A stretch of DNA of 64,000 bases from an uncultured Candidatus Saccharibacteria bacterium. Its GTDB lineage: Bacteria > Patescibacteriota > Saccharimonadia > Saccharimonadales > Saccharimonadaceae. The stretch is from positions 1-64,000 of the forward strand of contig CAOLNK010000004.1 in assembly GCA_948477625.1 (NCBI GenBank), written 5' to 3'. The notes below the pieces were generated by a model. The model was not told the DNA's origin. It was given only the letters and a program-made list of their open reading frames with translations, and ran no database searches. Shown piece after piece: positions 50,423 to 59,800 of this stretch (the stretch's first letter is position 1; the number at the start of each line of letters is the position of its first letter). The translations under genes were made by a program, and so were the position numbers.

Positions 50423-50785
50423 ATGCTAGCGATTCGTATGCAGCGTAATGGCCGTGTGCACGCCCCCGTGTACCGGATAGTCGTCCAAGAAGCGCAGCGC
50501 CACCCGCTTTCGGGTCGTGTTGTAGCCGAGGTCGGCAATTACAACCCCGAAACCAAGAAAGTTGTCTTGGACAAAGAAAAGGTGGAATTCTACCTTTCTC
50601 ATGGCGCGCAGCCATCTAGCCGGGTAGCCTTCGTCCTTAAGAAGGAAGGCATTAAGATGCCAAAGTGGTATAAAGAAACCCCACAAAAGCAAGCTAAGGC
50701 TAAGCATGCTGACAAGTTGCGCAAAAACCAGCCCAAAGAGGAGCCAACTCCAGTCGAAGAAGCTCCTGCGGAAAGCGCAGAATAA
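50423..50785 (+). CDS. rpsP: 30S ribosomal protein S16
   Basis: bS16, a 120-residue assembly protein. The conserved core IRMQRNGRVHAPVYRIVV, VGNYNP and SHGAQPS is complete, with a Lys/Glu/Ala-rich tail. A TTGCTATAAT promoter (50391-50396) and AAGGAG precede the ATG. A terminator-like hairpin separates it from khpA. Confidence 0.97.
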   Translation: MLAIRMQRNGRVHAPVYRIVVQEAQRHPLSGRVVAEVGNYNPETKKVVLDKEKVEFYLSHGAQPSSRVAFVLKKEGIKMPKWYKETPQKQAKAKHADKLRKNQPKEEPTPVEEAPAESAE

Positions 50786-50793
50786 TCTTTTGC

Positions 50794-50821
50794 AAAAAGC
50801 ATCCTTTTGGGTGCTTTTTTT
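50794..50821 (+). terminator. Terminator after rpsP
   Basis: AAAAAGCATCC, TTTT, GGGTGCTTTTT with one wobble and a long T-run. Confidence 0.88.
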
Positions 50822-50901
50822 GATGAAAACTTGTCACATTTTTTGCGCTTGTGATATAATTTAATACAACATAACAAAAAATAATCATAACTGGAGACCT
50901 T

Positions 50902-51336
50902 ATGGCAACCATTGACCAACAATTTGTAGAATATATCGTAAAAACCCTCGTAAATAATCCAGACAAAGTCGTCGTGGAACGCGAGATTGACGAGCGCGGT
51001 GTCTTGTTAAGCCTTAGCGTAGACCCAGAAGATGTTGGTCGGGTGATTGGCAAGCGTGGTGCAACCGCACAGAGTATTCGTACCTTGCTTCGCGTGCTTG
51101 GCACTAAAAACGGTGCGCGCTACAATCTCAAAGTCGTGAACACTGATGGTATTGAGGGTGGCGAAGCTCCCGTAGCTAAACCAGCTACCGAAACTCGCGA
51201 AGAAGCTGAAACTGCTGGAGAACTACGCGATCAAGAACTGGAAGGCGAGGCCCCAATGGACGGCGGCGAAGCCGAGAACGAATTGGCCGAGAAAACTCGT
51301 GCCGAGCTCGCTGATTTGGACGATCTTGATATCTAA
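50902..51336 (+). CDS. khpA: KH-domain RNA-binding protein KhpA (YlqC)
   Basis: A 144-residue protein with a single KH domain (about 1-80) holding the GxxG loop in GRVIGKRGATAQSI, followed by an acidic, Glu/Ala-rich tail of about 60 residues that is longer than usual. KhpA binds RNA and acts with KhpB in cell-shape control in other bacteria. Its place after rpsP is the classic one. TATAAT lies at about 50855. Confidence 0.9.
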   Translation: MATIDQQFVEYIVKTLVNNPDKVVVEREIDERGVLLSLSVDPEDVGRVIGKRGATAQSIRTLLRVLGTKNGARYNLKVVNTDGIEGGEAPVAKPATETREEAETAGELRDQELEGEAPMDGGEAENELAEKTRAELADLDDLDI

Positions 51337-51354
51337 TTTCGTACTAGTGTTTAA

Positions 51355-51380
51355 AAATCTCCTCCACTGGGGGAGATTTT
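51355..51380 (+). terminator. Terminator after khpA
   Basis: AAATCTCC and GGAGATTT form an 8-bp stem followed by TATTT. Confidence 0.82.
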
Positions 51381-51420
51381 ATTTATGCTTGCCAAAACCC
51401 AACAAAAAGCATTAAAACTA

Positions 51421-51449
51421 TTGACAAAATGTAAGTTCTGTGATAAAAT
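51421..51449 (+). promoter_or_regulatory. Promoter of the gene at 51544
   Basis: TTGACA, 17 bp, TAAAAT with TGTGA before the -10. The leader is about 90 nt and ends in TTTGGAGG. Confidence 0.85.
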
Positions 51450-51543
51450 GGAAGTATGGAGTTTGGGTGCGGGAACTCTAGTAAATTTCGAGTTTGTTTA
51501 GAACTATCCCCACCCTCAAAAATATACTTTTTGGAGGCTTGTT

Positions 51544-52194
51544 ATGGATAAAATCAAAGGTTTTGTTAAGAAAAATTGGCTTGAAGTGGTTGCCGCGATT
51601 GCGATAGTGGTTATCATTGTATGTGTGCTTCATTGGGCTGATAAGATGGACGCAAAACGACCACATTACGGCAAGGATAACCCTAAGGAGACTCAGTACG
51701 GTGAGCTGACATTTGCCGACCAGACCAACAACGGTGAAAGATTGCCGCTGTGTATAGAGTTGACTGCTGAAGGCAGAGGTCAATTCGCAGAGAAAACTGA
51801 ATACAGAATTCGTTTCGAATACCCTGATGGGTTAAAAGCTGAGCTGGAGAACGGACATAGCAACTATGAAATCGATATCCAGTATTCATTTCAGGTGGAA
51901 GCCGGTAGCTATGGCTATCTGCGTGTTATGATTTACAGCCGAGAAACACAAAAGATGTATCGAGGCGAAAGCAGTTTTGAGGCGCTGGATGACTTGTGCT
52001 TAAAGCATGATATCGCTGCTACACCGAATTTGGGCGAAAAGATGGTGGATGAGCCGATAAAATTTGTCGGTCCGAGCTACCTGGAGTTTACACTCTTTAC
52101 TTCTGCGACACCCGATGACGGACCTAAGACATCTTCAAATGCGCGGGGAATTACGCAGAATTGGCAAATCGCTGGCGTGGCCCGCATTACATAA
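51544..52194 (+). CDS. Orphan membrane-anchored protein
   Basis: A 216-residue protein with an N-terminal membrane helix (LEVVAAIAIVVIIVCVL, about 14-32) and an outside beta-rich domain (about 45-200). This is a signal-anchor layout. GGAGG precedes the ATG. No family recognised. The last codons (AGVARIT) form one arm of a strong hairpin. Confidence 0.6.
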   Translation: MDKIKGFVKKNWLEVVAAIAIVVIIVCVLHWADKMDAKRPHYGKDNPKETQYGELTFADQTNNGERLPLCIELTAEGRGQFAEKTEYRIRFEYPDGLKAELENGHSNYEIDIQYSFQVEAGSYGYLRVMIYSRETQKMYRGESSFEALDDLCLKHDIAATPNLGEKMVDEPIKFVGPSYLEFTLFTSATPDDGPKTSSNARGITQNWQIAGVARIT

Positions 52195-52208
52195 TGCGGG
52201 CCACGCCA
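52173..52208 (+). terminator. Very strong hairpin overlapping a stop codon
   Basis: TGGCGTGGCCCGCATTA and its exact complement form perfect 17-bp arms with 2 nt between them. It covers the last codons and stop of the upstream gene. There is no T-run, so it may protect the 3' end or end transcription in another way. Confidence 0.7.
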
Positions 52209-52297
52209 TTGCTATTGACAATTATAATCTTTATGATATTGTGAAACGTGGGACTATTAAGTCTAAATAATGTACAAATTGAAAGGGGGACTCATGA

Positions 52298-52966
52298 ATG
52301 AGTACAAGCACATCAAAACCCGAAGGAGAGAGGATTGTATATCGCAGATTACTTAGTAATTTGGTGCCAGAGGAGTTCGTTATTCCGGAAGAACTGTTCA
52401 AGTTGCTGGATGATGCTATCTGCATATTGCAGGCAGAATTGGAATTCAAAAAGATTTTTGAGGCAACCGAGCTTGCGTGGACATGGGGCAACGAGATACA
52501 CAACGAGACGGCGGATAATGTGGCTGCTGAAGAGGATGAAAAAAATGAGAAAATCGGCGATGCGGCGTTATACTTGGATAGCATCTATTGGGAGATGAAT
52601 GAGGCTTTTATGGCGGTATCCGAGCGACGCAATCTGGCAAAAGAGGCTATGAAAACTATGGCTAAATGCAGAAAGGAAATAATTGAGAAGATTTCCCGTC
52701 AGATCACCGAGAAAACACATGAGAATTTAACAAGTGTTATGGCGGTTTTCGACTATCCTCTGCGTCCTGATATTGCCAGCATGCCAAACTCATTAGCTTA
52801 TGAGCTGATTGCTTTGCGTAAGGAAGTTTATTGTGAGCCGGCTTGGAGCGTCGAAATAGCGCTAACGTCCGAAAACTCTTATGAACGCATGATTATGGCA
52901 TATCGATACCAGTTATCCTTTGGGAAACACTTTGCGGACTATTACAAAAGTCTGCAGGAAAAATAA
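52298..52966 (+). CDS. Hypothetical helical protein
   Basis: A 222-residue soluble, mainly helical protein with GGGGGA upstream of the start. Middle charged helices (about 75-140) look coiled-coil-like. No family is recognised. The promoter is TTGACA at 52215 with a weak TATTGT. Its stop is part of a perfect palindrome (52963-52987). Confidence 0.55.
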   Translation: MSTSTSKPEGERIVYRRLLSNLVPEEFVIPEELFKLLDDAICILQAELEFKKIFEATELAWTWGNEIHNETADNVAAEEDEKNEKIGDAALYLDSIYWEMNEAFMAVSERRNLAKEAMKTMAKCRKEIIEKISRQITEKTHENLTSVMAVFDYPLRPDIASMPNSLAYELIALRKEVYCEPAWSVEIALTSENSYERMIMAYRYQLSFGKHFADYYKSLQEK

Positions 52967-53022
52967 TCCGTTTCCGAAACGGATTATGATAGAGCGCAAT
53001 CTACATCAGCGCTCTATTTTTT
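52963..53022 (+). terminator. Tandem hairpins after the gene at 52298
   Basis: First ATAATCCGTTTC, one base, GAAACGGATTAT (12-1-12 palindrome over the stop). Then AGAGCGC/GCGCTCT followed by ATTTTTTT, a normal terminator. The first has the same geometry as the palindromes before cassettes 1-3 and 8; cassette 12 follows 28 bp later. Confidence 0.8.
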
Positions 53023-53050
53023 TCTGGCTTAATCCACTACCTTCTCCCAC

Positions 53051-53265
53051 TCTACATGTCTGATACAGTACTAAGGCAGCGGAGGGGGACACCACCATAA
53101 CGAGGGCTGTGGTACGACGGGCTAACGACGCCAGTAGACTGCAAGTAGAGGTCATACGCGTAGGTAGCATCTGAGTAGGTATACGACGACCACCACACAC
53201 CTTCCGCGCCAGCGTTCCTGAAAGTATCAGTAGTGCTAGGTAAGTTGATCCACCCGCTGCGCACA
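53051..53265 (-). repeat. FISUMP-like silent cassette 12
   Basis: A full short-subtype cassette. It reads VRSGWINLPS, DTFRNAG, GVWWSSYTY, AYDLYL, VVSPSYHS, RYGGVPLRCLSTVSDM and TAG. The tail L to S change (VSDM) comes from CTGATACAG in place of CTAATACAG. Its 5' border is about 20 bp from the rpoB promoter, on the opposite strand. Confidence 0.85.
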
Positions 53266-53284
53266 AAAATCGACAATTTCACCA

Positions 53285-53313
53285 TTGATTTTTAATAGAT
53301 TTTGCGCTAAAAT
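53285..53313 (+). promoter_or_regulatory. Promoter of rpoB-rpoC
   Basis: TTGATT, 17 bp ending TGCGC, TAAAAT. It lies between cassette 12 and rpoB, with no rplJL genes upstream. Confidence 0.75.
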
Positions 53314-53434
53314 GGACATAAGAAGTAGTGAGTGATATTTTTGGTATGCGCTGGAAATGGCGAGCCACGCGCACAAATTTGTCACAGTAATCTTCGGCGC
53401 TAGAGATTATCAACCACTAAAAAGAGAGGAAACT

Positions 53435-56400
53435 GTGAGTAAAGTAGCTAAAAGTGCTGCTGATGGTGCCCGGGTATTCTTTACCGAGGGCGACCAGGCA
53501 CTCCCAATCCCAGATCTGATTGCTCATCAGAAGGATAGCTGGGAAGATTTTATTAAATCGGGTCTTCGCGAGGTGTTTAATGAGCTGAACCCAATCGACG
53601 ACTATACCGGGCAAAAATTGTCCCTGCGTTTTAAAGACTATTACTTTAAAACTCCGGCGGAAGACGAAAAGACCGCCAAATACAACCTATCTACCTATGC
53701 TGCGCCATTGCACGTGCAGGTAGAACTCACTAACAAGGTTACTGGCGAGGTGAAAGAACAGGATATTTACTTTGGTGACTATCCTTGGATGACCGACCGT
53801 GCCACTTTCATTATTAACGGCACAGAGCGCGTGGTAGTTTCGCAATTGATTCGCTCGGCTGGTGTATTCTTTACTGCTGACGAAATGAATGGCAAGCGCT
53901 ATTATGGCGCTAAAGTGATTCCTGGCCGTGGTGCCTGGCTTGAATTTGAGACCACTGCTAGTGGCTGCATTAACGTCAAGATTGACCGCCGCCGCAAAAT
54001 CCCTGTAACCACCTTCTTGAAGGCTCTAGGGATTGCCAAGGATGAAGAAATCCGTGAGAAATTTGCCGAAGTTGATAATGGCCCTATCAGCTATATCAAC
54101 GCTACTCTCGAGAAGGACACAGCTACTGGCCAATCTGCCGCCTTGCTTGAGGTTTATCGCCGTTTGCGCCCCGGTGACTTAGCAACCGTTGAGAATGCAA
54201 AGTCCATGATTGAGCGCGCCTTCTTTGATTATCGTCGTTATGACTGTTCACGCGTGGGTCGGTTTAAACTGAACCGCCGCTTGGGCTACGATACGCCAAA
54301 CGATGCCGCGCACCGCACTTTACAGATGAAAGACGTGATTGCGATTATTTCTGAGATTATTCGTCTGAACAATACTCAAGATGCGCCAGATGACATCGAC
54401 TCGCTCAGTAATCGTCGCGTGAAGTTGGTAGGTGAATTGGTGCAGCGGCAGTTCCGCTTGGGTATGCTTCGTTTGCAACGCAATATTCTTGACCGTATGT
54501 CGATGGTCTCACCAGAAGATGTTACTCCATCGCAACTTTTGAACTCTCGCCCAGTAGTAGCCGCAGTCAAAGAATTCTTCTCTAGCTCCCAGCTTTCGCA
54601 GTTGATGGACGAAGTCAACGGTTATGCCGAATTGGCTCACAAGCGCCGTCTGTCTTCAATGGGACCTGGCGGTCTTACTCGTGAACGCGCTGGCTTTGAC
54701 GTGCGCGACGCTCACCCTACTCACTACGGCCGTATCTGTACTGTAGAAACCCCAGAAGGTGGCAACGTGGGTTTGGTGCTCAACTTGGCTACTTATGCTC
54801 GTGTTAACGAATATGGCTTTATTGAAGCACCATACCGCGTAGTGAAGAACGGCAAGGTGACTGATGAAGTGGTTTACGTTGACGCTGATACCGAAAACGA
54901 TATGATTATCGCTGATGCTTCGGTGAAATTGAATGATAAGGGCGAATTTGCAGAAGATTGGGTATCTGCCCGTGTGAAAGGTAGCCCAACTCAAGTAGCG
55001 TCAAGCCTAGTGACTCACATCGATGCCGCCCATAAGGAAATTCTCGGTACTTCGGCTAGCTTAATTCCATTCGTGGAGAAAAACCGTGTTGACCGCTCGC
55101 TCATGGCCTGCGCCATGCAGAAACAGGCTGTGCCGTTGCTAAAGAATGATGCGCCAACTGTAGGTACTGGTATTGAGCACGTGGTTGCAATGAATACTTC
55201 TCAGGTGGTCATTGCTGAAGGTGCCGGTGAAGTAGTAAAAGCTGACGGTGTGAACGTAGTTGTTAAATACAAAGATGGCGAAAAAGAATACAAAGTTGAA
55301 CACTTTGAGAAAACTAACGACGATCGTTGTTACAACCAACGCGTCAAAGTAGTACGTGGCCAAAAAGTAAAGCAGGGCGACATCTTGATTGAAGGTGCTT
55401 CAGTCAATGACGGCGAGTTGGCCCTCGGTAAAGATTTACTGGTAGCTTTCATGCCATGGCGTGGCTACAACATGGACGATGCTATCGTGATTTCTTCACG
55501 CTTGGTGGAAGATGACAAACTCACCTCTATCAACATTAAAGATTTCGACGTAGAAGTCCGCGAGACTAAGCTTGGTCCTGAGCAGGTAACCCGTGATATT
55601 CCAAACGTTCCTGAGAAGAGTTTGCGCCACTTGGGCGAAGACGGTATCGTGGTGGTTGGTTCCGAAGTGATGCCAGGTGATATCTTGGTAGGTAAGATTA
55701 CGCCAAAGGGTGAGCAGGAGCTGAGCTCAGAAGAGCGTTTGCTTCGGGCGATCTTTGGTGAAAAAGCCAAAGACGTGCGTGATACTTCAGTTCGTATGAA
55801 CGGTTCCTCCATGGGTAAAGTAGTTGGCGTGCGGGTTTACACTCGCGAACAAGGCCACGAACTCAAAGCTGGCGTACTGATGCAGATCAAAATCTACGTC
55901 GCTGAAATGCGCAAGATTAGCGTGGGTGACAAGATTGCTGGTCGCCACGGTAACAAGGGCGTGGTGAGCCGTATTCTCCCGGTGGAAGACATGCCATTTA
56001 TGGAAGACGGTACACCAATCGACGTTTTGCTCTCGCCAATGGGCGTGCCAAGCCGTATGAACCTTGGTCAGCTCTTTGAAATTCACCTAGGCATGGCCGC
56101 TCGGGCTCTAGGCTATAAAGTAGCCACCCCACCGTTCAACGGCGTAACTGATGAAACTATCTCTGAGCAACTTGAGAAGGCTGGTTTCTCTGCCGATGGC
56201 CGTGTGCAACTTTACGATGGCTTGACTGGTGAACCATTCAACGAACGTACTTCGGTTGGCGTGATGCACATGCTCAAGCTCCACCACATGGTGGAAGATA
56301 AGATTCACGCTCGTTCGACTGGTCCTTATACCACAGTGACCCAACAACCACTTGGCGGTAAAGCTCAGAACGGTGGTCAGCGCTTTGGAGAAATGGAGGT

Positions 56401-56836
56401 GTGGGCCCTCGAAGCTTACGGTGCGGCCACGACCTTGCAGGAAATGCTCACGATTAAGTCAGATGATGTCTACGGACGTGCAAAGGCTTATGAGTCTATC
56501 ATCAAACGTGAACCAATTGAGGGGCCAAAACTCCCAGAAGGTTTCAATGTCTTGGTGAAGGAGTTCCAAGGGCTTGGCCTAAAGGTGGATTTGCTTGACC
56601 ATGGTGAATCAACTGACGCTGGCGAAGTGATTGAAAAGACTTCCCGCGAAATCGAAAAACAACATGATGATCGTTTGATTTACGCCCAGCACGGCAATCA
56701 AAACTTTGAAAATACTTTAGTAGACTTGGATGACGAAGAAGCTAAAGAAATGCTGGATGATGAGGGGATAGAAATAACAGAGGCAGAAGATTTGGACGAG
56801 CTTGATGCCAATACTGACCTCGGAGAGGAGTTGTAA
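53435..56836 (+). CDS. rpoB: RNA polymerase beta subunit
   Basis: The catalytic beta subunit, about 1133 residues from GTG 53435. That start has GAGAGGAAA just upstream; an in-frame ATG at 53357 would add 26 residues but lacks a ribosome binding site. The rifampicin pocket is conserved (SQLSQLMDEVN, AHKRRLSSMGPGGL), so no known resistance change stands out. The Mg/NTP-region motifs MPWRGYNMDDA, GDKIAGRHGNKG and GKAQNGGQRFGEMEVWAL are intact. The C-terminus is acidic. rpoC follows after 1 bp. Confidence 0.97.
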   Translation: MSKVAKSAADGARVFFTEGDQALPIPDLIAHQKDSWEDFIKSGLREVFNELNPIDDYTGQKLSLRFKDYYFKTPAEDEKTAKYNLSTYAAPLHVQVELTNKVTGEVKEQDIYFGDYPWMTDRATFIINGTERVVVSQLIRSAGVFFTADEMNGKRYYGAKVIPGRGAWLEFETTASGCINVKIDRRRKIPVTTFLKALGIAKDEEIREKFAEVDNGPISYINATLEKDTATGQSAALLEVYRRLRPGDLATVENAKSMIERAFFDYRRYDCSRVGRFKLNRRLGYDTPNDAAHRTLQMKDVIAIISEIIRLNNTQDAPDDIDSLSNRRVKLVGELVQRQFRLGMLRLQRNILDRMSMVSPEDVTPSQLLNSRPVVAAVKEFFSSSQLSQLMDEVNGYAELAHKRRLSSMGPGGLTRERAGFDVRDAHPTHYGRICTVETPEGGNVGLVLNLATYARVNEYGFIEAPYRVVKNGKVTDEVVYVDADTENDMIIADASVKLNDKGEFAEDWVSARVKGSPTQVASSLVTHIDAAHKEILGTSASLIPFVEKNRVDRSLMACAMQKQAVPLLKNDAPTVGTGIEHVVAMNTSQVVIAEGAGEVVKADGVNVVVKYKDGEKEYKVEHFEKTNDDRCYNQRVKVVRGQKVKQGDILIEGASVNDGELALGKDLLVAFMPWRGYNMDDAIVISSRLVEDDKLTSINIKDFDVEVRETKLGPEQVTRDIPNVPEKSLRHLGEDGIVVVGSEVMPGDILVGKITPKGEQELSSEERLLRAIFGEKAKDVRDTSVRMNGSSMGKVVGVRVYTREQGHELKAGVLMQIKIYVAEMRKISVGDKIAGRHGNKGVVSRILPVEDMPFMEDGTPIDVLLSPMGVPSRMNLGQLFEIHLGMAARALGYKVATPPFNGVTDETISEQLEKAGFSADGRVQLYDGLTGEPFNERTSVGVMHMLKLHHMVEDKIHARSTGPYTTVTQQPLGGKAQNGGQRFGEMEVWALEAYGAATTLQEMLTIKSDDVYGRAKAYESIIKREPIEGPKLPEGFNVLVKEFQGLGLKVDLLDHGESTDAGEVIEKTSREIEKQHDDRLIYAQHGNQNFENTLVDLDDEEAKEMLDDEGIEITEAEDLDELDANTDLGEEL

Positions 56837-56837
56837 A

Positions 56838-59800
56838 ATGGCTTGGATGGACAATTTTATCAGCGCCAACGACTTTGACTCAATTCGCTTGAGTGTTGCC
56901 AGTAAAGAAGATATTCTAAACTGGAGCTATGGTGAAGTCTTGAAGCCGGAAACGATTAACTATCGTACCCAAAAACCAGAACGCGACGGTTTGTTCTGTG
57001 AACGTATCTTTGGCCCAGTCAAAGATATCAACCCACATGATTCTAAACTCAAGGGCGTGCGCTCACGCGAAGCCGCCGTTGACAAGGAAGGCAACTTGGT
57101 GACCAAATCTATCGCTCGTCGTGAGCGTATGGGCCACATCACCCTGGCTGCACCAGTGGCACACATCTGGTTTATGCGCGGTACGCCATCAGCGCTGAGT
57201 GTGTTGCTGAACTTGACTGTCAAGAACATTGAGAAAGTGGTTTACTTTGCTTCGTACTTAATTGTCGACGCACAAGACGAAAAAATTGCGCAGACCTTGG
57301 CTGACCTTGAAGCCGAGACCACTGCTGCTCGCGAAGCTATTCGTTTGCGTTACGAAGAAATGGCAAAGGACGCTAACGCGAATATCACTGCCTTAGCCGA
57401 TGAGCAAGCAAAAGAGTCGGAAGCTCTTGAAACCGAATATCTCGCCAAGAAGAGCGCGCTCGAGAAGATGCAGAAGGGTGCAGTGATTAGTGAGCAAGAA
57501 TACCGTAATCTCCCTGAAGACTATGAAGATTTGATTGAAGTGGAGATGGGTGCTACTGCTATCAAGAAATTGTTGGATGAGATTGATCTCAAGACTATGA
57601 TTTCTGAGCTCCGTGAAGAAGCTGAAGCTAGTAAAGGCCAGAAGCAAAAGCGCGTGATGAAGCGCCTTAAGGTGCTTGAGGGCATGGAATCCGCTGGCAT
57701 CAAGCCAGTTGACCTTGTGATGACTGTAGTGCCGGTGATTCCACCAGATCTACGTCCAATGTTGGTCTTGCCTGGTGGTCGCTTTGCAACGTCTGACCTC
57801 AATGACCTTTACCGTCGCGTAATTAACCGTAATAACCGTTTGCGCAAGTTGCTCGAGCTCAACGCTCCGGCTGTGATTTGCCACAATGAAATGCGTATGT
57901 TGCAAGAGGCGGTGGATGCCCTGATTGACAACTCAGCCGTGCATGGTAGCCGCAGTGCGAGCGCACAAAATGGCCGCCGCAAACTCAAGAGTATCTCTGA
58001 TCTTCTCAAGGGCAAGCAAGGTCGTTTCCGCCAGAACCTTCTCGGTAAGCGCGTAGACTACTCTGGTCGCTCCGTGATTGTGGTTGGTCCTGAACTAAAA
58101 TTGAACGAATGTGGTTTGCCAAAGCAAATGGCGCTCGAACTCTTTAAACCATTTGTGATTTCCTGGTTGATTGCTAATGAGCACGCAGCCAACATTCGCT
58201 CGGCCACTCGTATGATTGATGCTGGCGAAGCCGTAGTGTGGGATGGTTTGGATGAATGTATCAAGGGCAAATATGTCTTGCTCAACCGTGCTCCATCGCT
58301 TCACCGCTTGTCAGTACAAGCCTTCCAGCCAAAGTTGATTGACGGTAAGGCGATTCAGCTACACCCGCTCGTAGCCTCTGGCTTTAACGCTGACTATGAT
58401 GGTGACCAGATGGCAGTGCACTTGCCGTTGTCTGATGCGGCTCAAGCCGAAGCTGCTGAGTTGATGTCGGCCGGCAAGAACCTCTTGAAACCAGCTGACG
58501 GTGCTCCAGTACTTGCGATTTATCAGGACGTGGTGCTCGGTATCTACTACTTGACTTATGACAAGCCAGGGACCGCCACCAAAGAAGTGAAGCCCTTTAG
58601 CTCCGTCTATGAAGCTGAGATGGCTTACGATCAGGGCTTGATTGCCTTGCAAACCCCAATCCGCGTGTTCGCTAAGGGAGAAATTCGCAATACCACACTC
58701 GGCCGCGTAATCTTCAACGAAGTCCTGCCGAAAGAATATCCATATGATAACGCCGTGCAGACTAGTAAACAGCTCAAGCGTGTGATGGCTGAGATCTTTG
58801 ATAACTTTGGCCCTGAGGCTATGGTGAAGACCGCCGATGCCGTGAAGAATCTTGCCTTTGAGTATGAAACTATTGCTTCGGTTTCGACCGCAAAGGATGA
58901 CTACCCAACTTATCCGGAAATCGATGACTTTATCGCGGAAGGCGATGCTAAGACTGCTCTCATTCAAGAGCAGTTTGACCAAGGTTTGGTGACGGAAGAT
59001 GAACGTTACAACTTAACCGTAGCCAACTGGCGCGATATCGATAAGAAGATTTCCGACTTCCTTAAGAGCAAACTTGCCGATATGGATACCGACATTGCGG
59101 TGATGGTGAACTCTGGTGCTCGTGGTAGCATCTCTAACATCAAGCTCGCTTCGGCGGAGATTGGTATCATGGTGGATATCAACAACAACGAAATCGAGCT
59201 CCCAGTGAAGTCGAGCTACAAGAAGGGCTTGAACACCCTAGAATCCTTTATCGCCACCCGAGGTGCGCGTCAAGGTCAGGTGTCTACGGCTCTCCGTACC
59301 GCCGACTCTGGTTACCTCACTCGTCGCTTGGTAGATGTGGCACAAGACGTCTTTACTACTGAAGAAGAAGAAGCGGCTGATCCAGGTTTTGCCGTCTACA
59401 AGAAGGAAAGCGAATACACCGGTATCGGCTTTGCTGCTCGGATTGCTGGTCGCTATACCGCTGAACCAGTACCAGGCTATGTGGATGCTGATCAACTAAT
59501 TAGCCAGGAAATTGCTAAGCAAATCGAAGATGATGAGAGCATCGACAGCGTGAAGATTCAATCCGTGCTGACGACCACGGCGATTAGTGGTGTGCCACGC
59601 AAGGCTTACGGTGTCGATATGTCTACCCGTGAACTCGTGGAAGCCCATCAACCAGTAGGTGTGATTGCTGCCCAGTCTCTCGGTGAACCAGGTACCCAGC
59701 TCACGCTCGATACCAAACACGGTTCTGGTGTGGCTGGTTCTGGTGCTATCGCTCGCGGTCTTCCGCGTGTGGAAGAGTTGCTCGAAGCTCGCGCACCAAA

